Of a DNA stretch of 64,000 nucleotides, positions 55,355 through 64,000 are shown one piece after another; the first letter of the stretch is position 1, and each line of letters starts with the position of its first letter. Source of the DNA: Paracoccus fistulariae (GTDB taxonomy: Bacteria > Pseudomonadota > Alphaproteobacteria > Rhodobacterales > Rhodobacteraceae); the NCBI RefSeq assembly GCF_028553785.1, contig NZ_CP067136.1, positions 1,612,001 through 1,676,000 of the forward strand, read 5' to 3'. The translations under genes and the position numbers were made by a program. The notes beneath the pieces are model-generated. The model saw nothing but the letters and a program-made list of their open reading frames with translations. It had not been told where the DNA came from and searched no databases.

Positions 55355-55795
55355 TCAGGTTGTCGCCCCGAGGTCAGGGTAACGATGATCGGTCGCGCAA
55401 AGCGAATGGTCGCCCAATGCTTCGATGACGCGGCAGTCCGCTATTTTACCGCCCGCGCATTGCGTCAGAATCCGCTGCAGTTCGACCTTGAGCGCGCCCA
55501 GCCGCGCAAGACGACTTTCAACCTCGGCCAATTGCGCGACAACGATTGCATCGGCCGCCGCGCAGGGCTGGCCGGGCTGGTCTGACAGGCTGAGGAGGTC
55601 ACGGATCGCCTCGAGCGTGAAACCCAGATCGCGCGCGTGCCGGATGAAAGCCAGCCGTTCCAGCGCCTTTTGGCTGTAGAGCCGCTGGTTTTCGGCACTG
55701 CGTTCGGCCTCGGGCAAAAGGCCGATCTGCTCGTAATAACGGATCGTCGGCACCTTCACGCCTGTTGACGCCCCCAGTTTTCCAATCGTCAGCAT
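55355..55795 (-). CDS. MerR family metal-responsive regulator (ZntR/CadR-like)
   Basis: A 146-residue activator. The winged HTH occupies residues 1-70 (IGKLGASTGVKVPTIRYYEQIGLLPEAERSAENQRLY). C78, C113, C121 and C133 sit where ZntR/CadR/PbrR proteins bind Zn, Cd or Pb. It is divergent from the P-type ATPase gene with the regulated promoter between them. Confidence 0.88.
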   Translation of the reverse strand: MLTIGKLGASTGVKVPTIRYYEQIGLLPEAERSAENQRLYSQKALERLAFIRHARDLGFTLEAIRDLLSLSDQPGQPCAAADAIVVAQLAEVESRLARLGALKVELQRILTQCAGGKIADCRVIEALGDHSLCATDHRYPDLGATT

Positions 55796-55805
55796 CAGAT
55801 TCCTC

Positions 55806-55836
55806 TTGAAGCTCTAGTTGCTAGAGACATTAGGTT
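55806..55836 (+). promoter_or_regulatory. MerR-type promoter of the Zn/Cd/Pb ATPase gene
   Basis: A -35 TTGAAG (55806-55811) is followed by the perfect dyad CTCTAG-TTG-CTAGAG (55812-55826) and a weak -10 TAGGTT (55831-55836) at a 19-bp spacing. The over-long spacer filled by a dyad is the hallmark of promoters remodelled by MerR activators. Confidence 0.82.
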
Positions 55837-55883
55837 CGCGAATCAATGAAGGCAATTCCCCGATCCGGGGCGAGGATAGTGAC

Positions 55884-58166
55884 ATGACAACGACAGATCC
55901 CAACAGCGGAACGGCCTGCGACTGGACTGTTTCCGGCATGGATTGCGGATCCTGCGCGGCCAAGATCAAGGATGCCGTGACACGTCTGCCAGGCGTCAGC
56001 GGCGTTGAAATCGGCATCATGTCGGAACGGCTGCGACTAACGCTGGACGAAACGCAGACCGGCCGCGACAGAGTCGAAAAGGTGGTGAAATCGCTTGGCT
56101 ATGGAATCACGCCGCGTGCGGCAGGGGCGAAGAAGGACTTCGTCATGCCCGTCATGAGCGATTCGTCGGCAGATGGTCATGATCAGAATCATGCCGACCA
56201 TAGCCATGACCGCAGTGGCACCACCGCAGTGGCGCGGGACGACAGCGGTCATGGCAGCCCAGGCCATGTGCATGACGACCCCGCCGACCGCGGCAAGCGA
56301 TGGTATCAGACCAGCAAGGGCAAGCTGGTGATCTTCACGGCGATCCTGCTGGGCTCTGCCTGGATCATCGAATTGCTGGCGCCGCAGATCGGCAAATGGG
56401 CTTTTGTCGCGGCCTGCCTGATCGGCGTGGCCCCGATTGCGAAACGCGCCTTTGCGGCCCTGCGTCTGGGCCAGCCCTTCACCATCGAAAGCCTGATGAC
56501 GGTCGCGGCCATTGGCGCCTTGTTCATCGATGCTGCGGAAGAGGCGGCGTTGGTCGTGTTCCTGTTCGCGGTCGGCGAGGTGCTGGAGGGTGTGGCCGCC
56601 GGCAAGGCGCGCGATGGCATCCGGGCACTGGCCAATCTGGTGCCCAAGACTGCGCTTCTGCTGGTGAATGGTACAGCGCAGGAAGTACCGGCATCAAGCC
56701 TTGCCGTCGGGCAGATGGTGCTTGTCCGTCCGGGCGACCGCATCCCGGCAGATGGCGAGATCGCCGAGGGCACTTCGGGCGTGGATGACAGCCCGGTGAC
56801 CGGCGAAAGCGTTCCCGTCACCAAGGGTCCGGGCGATCCGGTCTTCGCCGGCTCGATCAATACCGAGGCCGCGCTGCGCGTGACCGTCACCAAGGCCGCC
56901 GAGGATAACACCATCGCCCGCATCATCCGGCTGGTGGAAGAGGCCGAGGTCGCGCGCGCGCCGACCGAACGCTTCATCGACCGCTTCAGCCGCTGGTATA
57001 TGCCCGCCATCGTCACCGTCGCGGCTCTGGTGGTTCTGCTGCCGCCGCTGGCCTTCGGTCAACCCTGGGACACCTGGATCTATCGCGGACTGGCGCTGCT
57101 GCTGATCGGCTGCCCCTGCGCTCTGGTCATCTCGGTGCCGGCCTCGATCGCTTCTGCGCTGTCCACGGGCGCCCGGCGCGGGATGCTGATGAAGGGCGGT
57201 GCGGTGATCGAGGCGGCGGCCAATGTGTCCCGCGTCGCCTTCGACAAGACCGGCACCCTGACCCATGGGCGCCCGGTGGTGACGGATGTTGTCACCTTCG
57301 GCGCGACGACCGAGGCCGAGCTGCTGGCCGTGGCGGCGGGGGTCGAAACCGGATCAAGCCATCCGCTGGCCGTCGCCATCCTGACCAAGGCCGACCAGGC
57401 AGGCATCGAAGCGCTGCCGTCACGCGATGCGAAAGCACTGCTGGGCAAAGGCGTGGTCGCAACGGTGGGTGACGCCTCGGCATGGGTCAGCTCGCCGCGC
57501 TATGCGCTGGAAAATGGCGGGATCGACCCGTCTGACCTGCAACTGGCCACGGCCTTAGAGGAAGATGGCAAGACCGCCGTCGCCGTCTTCCGCGAAAAGA
57601 CCCCGCTCGGCCTGATCGCCATGCGCGATGAGCCAAGACAGGATGCGGCCGAGGCGGTTCGCCAATTGACCGCGATGGGCGTGAGTTCGGTGATCCTGAC
57701 CGGGGACAATCCGCGCACGGCGGCAGCAATCGCTGGCGGGCTGGGCATGGAGTTTCGGGCCGACATGATGCCCGAAGACAAGCTAACCGCGATCCGTGAA
57801 ATGGGCGAGCAAGGCGGCGTGATGATGATCGGGGACGGCATCAACGACGCTCCGGCCCTGAAGCAGGCCAGCATCGGTGTCGCGATGGGATCGGGCACGG
57901 ATGTGGCACTGGAGACGGCCGATGCCGCGATCCTGCGCGACCGGGTGACCGACATCCCCGCACTGATCCGCCTTGCCCACACGGCCATGGGAAATATCCG
58001 CCAGAACATCACCATCGCGCTTGGGCTGAAGGCGGTGTTTCTTGTGACCTCGGTTCTGGGGATTACCGGTCTGTGGATCGCCATCATGGCCGATACCGGG
58101 GCGACGGTTCTGGTCACGCTGAACGCTTTGCGCCTGTTGCGCTTCGATCCCGAGCGCGAGGCGTGA
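55884..58166 (+). CDS. zntA: Zn2+/Cd2+/Pb2+-exporting P-type ATPase
   Basis: A 760-residue P1B-type ATPase. Near the N-terminus lies a metal-binding domain with GMDCGSC (C21, C24), then a His/Asp-rich linker at about 95-140 (GHDQNHADHSHDRSG, GHGSPGHVHDD). Catalytic motifs are TGES near 312, CPCALVIS near 408, phosphorylated DKTGTLTHG near 454, SSHPLA near 492 and GDGINDAP near 651. The CPC with ALVIS and DxG in the last helix mark the divalent-metal class. ATG at 55884 follows GAGG; the longer frame starts inside the MerR operator. Confidence 0.9.
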   Translation: MTTTDPNSGTACDWTVSGMDCGSCAAKIKDAVTRLPGVSGVEIGIMSERLRLTLDETQTGRDRVEKVVKSLGYGITPRAAGAKKDFVMPVMSDSSADGHDQNHADHSHDRSGTTAVARDDSGHGSPGHVHDDPADRGKRWYQTSKGKLVIFTAILLGSAWIIELLAPQIGKWAFVAACLIGVAPIAKRAFAALRLGQPFTIESLMTVAAIGALFIDAAEEAALVVFLFAVGEVLEGVAAGKARDGIRALANLVPKTALLLVNGTAQEVPASSLAVGQMVLVRPGDRIPADGEIAEGTSGVDDSPVTGESVPVTKGPGDPVFAGSINTEAALRVTVTKAAEDNTIARIIRLVEEAEVARAPTERFIDRFSRWYMPAIVTVAALVVLLPPLAFGQPWDTWIYRGLALLLIGCPCALVISVPASIASALSTGARRGMLMKGGAVIEAAANVSRVAFDKTGTLTHGRPVVTDVVTFGATTEAELLAVAAGVETGSSHPLAVAILTKADQAGIEALPSRDAKALLGKGVVATVGDASAWVSSPRYALENGGIDPSDLQLATALEEDGKTAVAVFREKTPLGLIAMRDEPRQDAAEAVRQLTAMGVSSVILTGDNPRTAAAIAGGLGMEFRADMMPEDKLTAIREMGEQGGVMMIGDGINDAPALKQASIGVAMGSGTDVALETADAAILRDRVTDIPALIRLAHTAMGNIRQNITIALGLKAVFLVTSVLGITGLWIAIMADTGATVLVTLNALRLLRFDPEREA

Positions 58167-58170
58167 CGCC

Positions 58171-58526
58171 GTGATTTCCGCTTTCGGTTGGGCGGCGCTG
58201 ACCCTGCTTTCCGCCTATCTCATGCTTTTCTTTTCCGGCAATGCCATGGCGGCGCAAGCGGCCGGTCGGCCGGTCTGGCTGTTCTCGTGGGCGAAACGGC
58301 GCGACTGTTATGCCGCGCTCGGCTTTCGGGCTGGTTGGCGCTGTTCGACGCCTCAGAGTGCGGGCAGAGACTCGGCTCGCTCAAGACCCCGGCTCGACTG
58401 TTGCAGGCCGCCGCCCCGCTGATCTTCGGGATGGCGCTTTCGGTCTGGGGGCTCGGGGCGCTATATGTGACCGCCGGGATTGGCGCGCTGGCCACGCGCG
58501 CGCTCCTGGCAATCAGACGGCCCTGA
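58171..58526 (+). pseudogene. Frameshifted small membrane protein gene downstream of zntA
   Basis: Two frames together make one protein of about 118 residues. The first (GTG at 58171) gives SAFGWAALTLLSAYLMLFFSGNAMAAQAAGRPVWLFSWAKRRDCYAALGF; the second continues SGWLALFDASECGQRLGSLKTPARLL and a second membrane helix to the stop at 58524. The break lies near 58325-58335 in TTTCGGGCTGG and is explained by one missing base. It may be a real mutation or a sequence error. Family not recognised. Confidence 0.55.
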
Positions 58527-59772
58527 GGCGGCGGGCGGCCAGCCAGCTGGCAAGCGCCATCGCCCCGGAGGTGGCAAGGCAGAGCGGCAGGCCTCCAAGC
58601 TGAAAACTGACGCCCGAGAGTAAAGTCCCGATCAGGCGGCCGGCGGCATTGGCCATATAGTAGAACCCCACGTCGCGGGTGATCCGCTCGGCCGATCCGA
58701 AGGCGAGAATCAGGTAGGAATGCACGGAGGAGTTCACCGCGAAGATAAAGCCGAACACCAGAAGTCCCACGACCAGCAGAATCGTCAGCCAAGGGGCGGG
58801 CCCGCCCGCAACCCATGCGGCTAGGGCAAGCACAAAGGGCACCGGCACCAGCAGCCCGGACCAGAAGACCGCCTTGTTGACCGTCTCAGCCTCGGGCTGC
58901 CCTTTGCCCCCCAGAAGGCGCGGTGCGAAACCCTGCACCACGCCATAGGCGATGATCCAGAGCGCCATGAAGCCGCCGACAAGGAAGAAGGCCTCGCGCC
59001 GGCCCTCGGCCGTGCCGTCAGACAGCACCGCCTGGAAATAGACCGGGATGCCCACGACGAACCACACATCGCGCGCGCCGAACAGGAACATGCGGGCCAG
59101 CGACAGACGGTTCACGCGGATGTCCTTGGACCGCCAGCCGGACCAGCTCTCGTCGGATTTCATCCGCCCGGGCAGACCCGCAGGCAGAAACAGCACAACG
59201 GCAATCAGGATCACCGCCAGAACCGCCGCCATGCTCCACACCGCCGTCTCGAACCCGGCAAGGCCAAGCAGCGCCGCACCCAGGAAGAAGCCGAAACCCT
59301 TGACGGCATTCTTCGATCCGGTCAGCGCCGCGACCCAGCGGAACAGCCCTCCGTCCTCGGTCGGGGCCAGCAGTTTCACCGCAGATTTCGACGACATCTT
59401 GGCCAGATCCTTGGCCACGCCCGAGACGCCCTGCACCGCCATGACGAAGGCGACCGAGGCCGCGATCGACCAGGCCGGGTCAAGCTGCGCCAGGGCGACC
59501 AGCGCCCCGATCTGCAGCGACAGCCCGCCGTAAAGCGTCGCCGCCAAGCCGAACCGCGCCGCCAGCCAGCCTGCGGCAAGGTTGGTCACGATGCCCGCGA
59601 CCTCATAAAGCAGGAACAGCCAGGCCAGTTGCACGGGCGAAAAGCCAAGCGCGTTGAAATGCAACAGCACCAGCATCCGCAGCGCGCCATCCGACAGCAT
59701 GAAGGCCCAATAGGCCGCCGTCACCGCCGCATAGGCGCGCAAGGGGTTCGCAGAGGCAGTCACGTCGCTCAC
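58513..59772 (-). CDS. arsJ: ArsJ organoarsenical efflux MFS permease
   Basis: A 419-residue membrane protein with about twelve helices. [56 protein letters not shown] is typical of ArsJ. ArsJ exports 1-arseno-3-phosphoglycerate made by the companion GAPDH. The GTG start overlaps the GAPDH stop as GTGA, so the two are translationally coupled. Its end overlaps the convergent frameshifted gene by 14 bases. Confidence 0.9.
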   Translation of the reverse strand: MSDVTASANPLRAYAAVTAAYWAFMLSDGALRMLVLLHFNALGFSPVQLAWLFLLYEVAGIVTNLAAGWLAARFGLAATLYGGLSLQIGALVALAQLDPAWSIAASVAFVMAVQGVSGVAKDLAKMSSKSAVKLLAPTEDGGLFRWVAALTGSKNAVKGFGFFLGAALLGLAGFETAVWSMAAVLAVILIAVVLFLPAGLPGRMKSDESWSGWRSKDIRVNRLSLARMFLFGARDVWFVVGIPVYFQAVLSDGTAEGRREAFFLVGGFMALWIIAYGVVQGFAPRLLGGKGQPEAETVNKAVFWSGLLVPVPFVLALAAWVAGGPAPWLTILLVVGLLVFGFIFAVNSSVHSYLILAFGSAERITRDVGFYYMANAAGRLIGTLLSGVSFQLGGLPLCLATSGAMALASWLAARRLRAV

Positions 59773-60776
59773 ATCGTCCCCGCGACCATGCGGGCGATAT
59801 CGGCCAGTCGGCAGGAATAGCCCCATTCGTTGTCATACCAGGCGTAGATTTTCACCTGCGTGTCATTGATCACCATGGTCGACGGCCCGTCGATGATGGA
59901 CGAGCGAGGATCATTGGTGAAATCGCAGGACACCAGCGGCCGCGTCTCGAACCCCAGAATGCCCTTCAGCGGCCCTTCGGCGGCGGTTTTGAACAGGGCG
60001 TTGACCTCTTCGGCGGTGGTTTCGCGCTCAACCTCGAACACGCAGTCGGTCAGTGACGCGTTCAGCAGCGGCACGCGCACGGCATGGCCGTTCAGGCGAC
60101 CTTTCAGCTCGGGATAGATCAGCGTGATCGCGGTGGCCGAACCTGTGGTTGTCGGGATCAGGTTCATCAGGGCGGACCGCGCGCGGCGCATGTCCTTGGC
60201 GGGGCGGTCGACGATGGTCTGGGTGTTGGTCACGTCGTGGATCGTGGTGATCGAGCCATGCCTGATCCCAAGGTTCTCGTGGATCACCTTGACCACCGGC
60301 GCGAGGCAGTTCGTCGTGCAGGAGGCCGCCGTCACAAGGTTCTGCGATCCGTCGTAAAGATCATGGTTGACACCGTAGACAAGGTTCAGCGCCCCGCCGT
60401 CCTTGACCGGGGCAGAGACGACGACCTTCTTCACCCCGGCGGCATAATAAGGCGCGACCTTGGCCGCTGTCTTGAAGACGCCTGTGCAATCGATCACCAG
60501 ATCGACACCAAGCTCTGCCAGCGGCAAAGCCTCGATGGTCTTCTCATGGGTCAGCCTGATGCGTTTTCCGTTCAACTCCAGCGCACCCTCGGCGGCGGCA
60601 ACCGGCGTGCGCCAGCGACCATGGACCGAATCGAACTCCATCAGCAACGCGTGCTGTTCGGCGTCGCCGACAGGATCGTTCAGCAGGACGATGTCGCCAC
60701 CTGCGCCTGTATCGATAAGGTCGCGCAAGACAAGTTTGCCGATCCGGCCAAGGCCGTTGAGGGCGATACGGGGCAT
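59769..60776 (-). CDS. ArsJ-associated glyceraldehyde-3-phosphate dehydrogenase
   Basis: A 335-residue type [22 protein letters not shown] is the NAD-binding motif, [12 protein letters not shown] near 150 holds the catalytic Cys, [35 protein letters not shown] follows, and [16 protein letters not shown] is at the end. Using arsenate instead of phosphate it forms 1-arseno-3-phosphoglycerate for ArsJ. ATG at 60776 lies four bases past the stop of the regulator-reductase gene; the longer frame is an antisense shadow of that gene. Confidence 0.9.
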   Translation of the reverse strand: MPRIALNGLGRIGKLVLRDLIDTGAGGDIVLLNDPVGDAEQHALLMEFDSVHGRWRTPVAAAEGALELNGKRIRLTHEKTIEALPLAELGVDLVIDCTGVFKTAAKVAPYYAAGVKKVVVSAPVKDGGALNLVYGVNHDLYDGSQNLVTAASCTTNCLAPVVKVIHENLGIRHGSITTIHDVTNTQTIVDRPAKDMRRARSALMNLIPTTTGSATAITLIYPELKGRLNGHAVRVPLLNASLTDCVFEVERETTAEEVNALFKTAAEGPLKGILGFETRPLVSCDFTNDPRSSIIDGPSTMVINDTQVKIYAWYDNEWGYSCRLADIARMVAGTM

Positions 60777-60780
60777 GATC

Positions 60781-61620
60781 TCAGTCTTTCTTGAGGGCTT
60801 CGGTGTCGATGGCGTCGACGCGGTTTTGCAGCGATAGCCGGTTAAGGCTTGCGAAGGGCAAGGAAATGAACGTTTCGATCCTGCGACGCAGCGCACCATA
60901 GGTCTGGGCGAAGACCAGTGCCTTTTCGGCGTCGGTACCCATGGCTTTGACCGGGTCTGGCAGGCCCCAATGGCCGGTAATCGGCTGGCCGGGCCATGGC
61001 GGGCATTCCTCGGCGGCGGATGTGTCGCAAACTGTAAAGACGAAATCCATGACGATGGAGTCAGGCTGCTGGAACTCGGACACATGCTTGGATCGCAAGC
61101 TTGAGGTGTCATGGCCATTTCGCTCAAGCACCTCCAGCGCGAAGGGATTCAGCGCAGTATTGGGGCGGGTGCCGGCCGAAAAGGCCTGAAACTTCCCTTT
61201 GCCAAGATCGCGCAACAGGGCCTCGGCAAAGATCGAGCGGGCGGAATTTCCTGAACAGATGAAGAGCACGTCGAAGTCGATATCGTCCATGGCGGGATCC
61301 TTCTGAGCCGACAGGGAGGGAGAAATGAGGTCAGGTCGGGCGCGGCCTACGTCTAGCGCGAGATAGTCGATCAGCGCCTCGGTGAGTTGGCGGTTCGCGG
61401 AGTAGAAGAGTGACCGCCCTCGCCGTTCGACACTCGCGAGCCCTGCCGACGCAAGGTCCGAGAGATGGTGCGACAGCGTATTGGCCTTCAGACCTAGCGC
61501 CTCGGCAATCTCGGTCGGGCGCACGCCACGAGGCGCAAAGCGCATCAGCAGCCTGAAGACGGCGAGGCGGTCAGGGTGACCGAGGGTGGCGAATGCATGG
61601 GCGGCGCTGTTTCTTTCCAT
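60781..61620 (-). CDS. ArsR-type regulator fused to LMW-phosphatase-type arsenate reductase
   Basis: A 279-residue two-domain protein. Residues 1-95 are an ArsR winged helix ([60 protein letters not shown]). The ELCVCDL metalloid-binding motif of classical ArsR is absent. Residues 115-262 are a thioredoxin-type arsenate reductase: C122-SGNSA-R128 (CX5R), [17 protein letters not shown] near 195-211 and [10 protein letters not shown]. It heads the arsenate operon. How this fusion senses arsenic is unclear, perhaps through the reductase cysteines. Confidence 0.85.
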   Translation of the reverse strand: MERNSAAHAFATLGHPDRLAVFRLLMRFAPRGVRPTEIAEALGLKANTLSHHLSDLASAGLASVERRGRSLFYSANRQLTEALIDYLALDVGRARPDLISPSLSAQKDPAMDDIDFDVLFICSGNSARSIFAEALLRDLGKGKFQAFSAGTRPNTALNPFALEVLERNGHDTSSLRSKHVSEFQQPDSIVMDFVFTVCDTSAAEECPPWPGQPITGHWGLPDPVKAMGTDAEKALVFAQTYGALRRRIETFISLPFASLNRLSLQNRVDAIDTEALKKD

Positions 61621-61641
61621 AATTCCGGAATACAGGAATTA
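61620..61641. promoter_or_regulatory. Palindrome at the start of the arsenate operon
   Basis: TAATTCC (61620-61626) and GGAATTA (61635-61641) form a perfect 7-bp inverted repeat with an eight-base spacer directly next to the start codon (61618-61620). It is the likely operator of the ArsR domain. Its closeness to the ATG implies a very short or absent leader. Confidence 0.6.
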
Positions 61642-62118
61642 ACAATGCTGTCCAGTGAAGTTTTTATGACGCAGCCTGATCGGGCCACTCCATCCATTCG
61701 CGCAGGCTCACCCCTGCGGACTTCTGCGTCCACCGGTCGCAGTGTGCACTAGGTCGAGGCCGAGAGATTGACCCGCCGCGTCAGGGCCTCCGCGCTTTCC
61801 TTGCGCTCGGAGAAGCGATCAACAGGATAGTCAGCCCGGTCGCGGGTCAGCAGGGTGAACTTCATCAACTCCTCCAGCCACAGCGGCAGGCGAACGGGAT
61901 GGCGGCCAGTACCGGGATCAAGTCCCCTCAGGTGAGGCGGGAACGGCTTCAATGCAATCGGCGCCGCCCAAATCGAGCGCGACACATGAACTCAACGGGG
62001 AGGGGGAAACCTTGGTCAAAGGCCAAGTATTGCAACTATATCGAGCATAGGCGCCACTGATGGTGGGAGTTTCAGATCTTCGCAATGCTGTCTTTGCAAT
62101 GTTACATGGCCTGCTGTG
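61642..62118. other. 477-bp spacer between the arsenate and copper genes
   Basis: No confident gene. On the minus strand a 38-codon frame (61749-61865, beginning MKFTLLTRDRADYP) follows a good GGAGGA, but the longer frame upstream also looks protein-like, so this may be the tail of a decayed gene, not identified. A GCAATG pair repeats near 62079-62099. The promoter of the arsenate operon should lie near 61642-61680. Confidence 0.35.
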
Positions 62119-64000
62119 TCACAGATCGACCCGTTTCAGCCGTAGCGCGTTGGCGATGACGGACACCGAGGACAGCGACATGGCCGCCGCCGCGATCATC
62201 GGCGACAGAAGAAGGCCAAAGATCGGATAGAGCAGCCCCGCCGCCACCGGGATGCCGGCGGCGTTGTAGATGAAGGCGAAGAACAGGTTCTGGCGGATAT
62301 TGCGCATGGTGGCCACGGCAAGCTTGCGGGCGCGGACGATGCCGGTCAGATCGCCGCCCAGCAGGGTCAGCCCGGCGCTTTCGACCGCCACATCGGCGCC
62401 GGTGCCCATTGCGATGCCCACATCCGCCGCCGCAAGGGCTGGCGCATCATTCACCCCGTCGCCCGCCATGGCGACCTTGTCCCCCTTGCCGCGCAGCCCG
62501 TCGATCAGGTCCTTCTTACCCTCGGGCAGCATCCCGGCGCGGACCTCGTCGATGCCCAACCGGCTGGCCACGGCCAGCGCCGTGCGTTCATTGTCGCCGG
62601 TTGCCATGATCACCTTGATTCCCAGATCATGCAGGTCACGTATCGCCGCCTCGGCCGTTGGCTTGATCGGGTCGGCAACGGCGACAAGCCCCGCCAGCCT
62701 GCCATCCAGCGCCACGAACATCGCCGTCTTGCCCTCGCCGCGCAGGCGGTCGGCGGTCTCCTCGCCCGTGTCGCAGTCGATGCCAAGCGACGTCATCAGC
62801 GCGTTATTGCCAAGCGCCACATCGCGTCCATCGACCTTGCCAATCACCCCCTTGCCGGTTACGGCCTCGAACTCCTCGCCATTGCCAAGGCTCAGCCCAC
62901 GCGCCTTGGCACCCTCGACGATTGCCTCGGCCAGCGGGTGTTCGGAGGCGCGTTCCAGCGCGGCGGCGGCGGCCAGCAACTCATCCTCGGGCACATCGCC
63001 GAAGCTGGTCACATCGGTCAGTGCAGGCTTGCCTTCGGTCAGCGTGCCGGTCTTGTCGACGATCAGCGTATCGACATCGGCCATCAGTTCCAGCGCCTCG
63101 GCATTCTTGACCAGCACGCCGGCCTGCGCGCCGCGTCCCGCTGCCGTGGTGATGGAAATCGGCGTCGCCAGCCCAAGCGCACAGGGACAGGCAATGATCA
63201 GCACCGAGACCGCAGATGCGACGGCAAAGACATAGGACGGGCTGGGACCGAAGATCAGCCAGACGACAAAGGCCGCGATGGCGATCACCACCACCGCCGG
63301 CACGAAGATTGCCGAGACCCGATCAGCCAGCCCCTGAATCGGCGCCTTGGACCGCCGCGCCCCGGCCACCATCTGGACGATCTGCGACAGAACCGTATCG
63401 GCGCCGACATCTGTGGCGCGGATCGCCAGCGTCCCGTTCTTGTTGATCGTGCCGCCGGTCACGCGATCGCCCTGCACCTTCTCGACCGGCACCGGCTCGC
63501 CCGTGATCATGCTTTCGTCTAAGGACGACCGCCCCTCGACCACCTCGCCATCCACCGGCACGCTGTCTCCGGGACGCACGCGCAAGAGATCCCCGGCCAC
63601 GATGTTTTCCAGCGGCGCGTCATATTCGCTGCCATCGGGCAGGATGCGCCGCGCCGTCTTGGGTGCCAGATCCATCAGCGCCCGGATCGCATCGCCGGTG
63701 CGTTCCCGCGCCCTGAGTTCCAGAACCTGTCCGACAAAGACCAGGGCAACGATGACCACGGCAGCCTCGTAATAGGTGCCGACCATGCCGCCCATCCGGT
63801 ATTCTTCGGGAAAGATGCCCGGCAGGAAGGTCGCAAACAGCGAATAGAGATAGGCCGCGCCGACCCCCAGCGAGATCAGCGTCCACATGTTCGGCGAGCG
63901 GTTTTTGAAGGAATCCAGCCCGCGCTGAAAGAAGGGCCGCGCCGCCCACAGCACGATGGGCGTAGCCAGCAGGAATTCCAGCCAAGCGGCGGTGCGGTGC
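62119..64000 (-). CDS. copA: Cu(I)-exporting P-type ATPase, N-terminus beyond the window
   Basis: The reading frame is open to the window edge ([15 protein letters not shown] at its visible start), giving at least 626 residues of a P1B-1 ATPase; the metal-binding domains and first helices are outside. Motifs seen: [18 protein letters not shown], phosphorylated [29 protein letters not shown], and the last helices with [13 protein letters not shown] and [18 protein letters not shown] with Asn/Tyr in helix 7 and Met-Ser-Ser in helix 8 mark copper specificity. No copper regulator or chaperone is visible. Confidence 0.92.
   Translation of the reverse strand, partial: HRTAAWLEFLLATPIVLWAARPFFQRGLDSFKNRSPNMWTLISLGVGAAYLYSLFATFLPGIFPEEYRMGGMVGTYYEAAVVIVALVFVGQVLELRARERTGDAIRALMDLAPKTARRILPDGSEYDAPLENIVAGDLLRVRPGDSVPVDGEVVEGRSSLDESMITGEPVPVEKVQGDRVTGGTINKNGTLAIRATDVGADTVLSQIVQMVAGARRSKAPIQGLADRVSAIFVPAVVVIAIAAFVVWLIFGPSPSYVFAVASAVSVLIIACPCALGLATPISITTAAGRGAQAGVLVKNAEALELMADVDTLIVDKTGTLTEGKPALTDVTSFGDVPEDELLAAAAALERASEHPLAEAIVEGAKARGLSLGNGEEFEAVTGKGVIGKVDGRDVALGNNALMTSLGIDCDTGEETADRLRGEGKTAMFVALDGRLAGLVAVADPIKPTAEAAIRDLHDLGIKVIMATGDNERTALAVASRLGIDEVRAGMLPEGKKDLIDGLRGKGDKVAMAGDGVNDAPALAAADVGIAMGTGADVAVESAGLTLLGGDLTGIVRARKLAVATMRNIRQNLFFAFIYNAAGIPVAAGLLYPIFGLLLSPMIAAAAMSLSSVSVIANALRLKRVDL

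Noticed and set aside
61749..61985. A 78-codon minus-strand frame between the arsenate and copper genes
   Set aside because: No family was recognised and no single start is convincing, although a 38-codon part has a good ribosome-binding site. It is noted in the gap description only.

Overview
The window looks like a chromosomal segment of a high-GC alphaproteobacterium of the Rhodobacteraceae, most like Paracoccus. This is inferred from gene content and style: a cyoABCD-SURF1 quinol oxidase cluster, an StcD/DgcA-type demethylase, a DUF983 protein, and a G+C-rich intergenic repeat carrying an ATATTTGG core. No tRNA, rRNA, CRISPR array or intact insertion sequence was recognised.

Layout. 1-5450 (minus): start of an aldo/keto reductase, then a five-gene peptide/nickel-type (Dpp/Opp) ABC importer. 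5623-10582 (minus): cytochrome bo3-type quinol oxidase cyoABCD with a SURF1 protein. 10832-15597 (plus): MFS transporter, TerC/Alx-type membrane protein with a structured leader, ExoD-like protein, CNNM/CorC-type transporter. 15630-22957: P5C-reductase-like gene and TetR divergent from an N-methylproline-demethylase-like flavoenzyme; a NemR-like/Ohr/MDR stress operon; DUF983; ornithine cyclodeaminase. 23366-29505 (plus): Gts-type sugar ABC importer with an isomerase and a Gfo/Idh/MocA dehydrogenase. 29552-30524: isochorismatase-family hydrolase and a small acetyltransferase.

30796-54448 is an inositol/polyol catabolic super-locus. One long minus-strand run holds a sugar-type ABC importer, iolH, iolG, a second Gfo/Idh enzyme, two further TIM-barrel isomerases, a small ABM-fold protein, iolC (fused to DUF2090), iolD, iolE and iolB. 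Around it lie two LacI regulators, an IolW/YdgJ-type scyllo-inositol dehydrogenase, an orphan paralogue of the importer's binding protein, a paralogous isomerase, a rhizobial-type iolG/idhA and further Gfo/Idh genes. A 16-bp palindrome, TGATNG(N4)CNATCA or close to it, occurs five times, only in front of these transcription units and in four cases 65-70 bp upstream of a start codon. I read this as the operator of a LacI regulon joining the scattered units. iolA is not in the window.

54534-64000 is a metal and metalloid resistance block entered through a truncated Gfo/Idh remnant and a 0.5-kb AT-richer spacer with imperfect repeats. It holds a MerR regulator divergent from a Zn/Cd/Pb P-type ATPase, a frameshifted small membrane gene, an arsenate module (ArsR-arsenate reductase fusion, GAPDH, ArsJ) and a CopA-type Cu(I) ATPase cut by the window end.

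Start codons were re-chosen from ribosome-binding sites and family N-termini where the longest reading frame was clearly too long.
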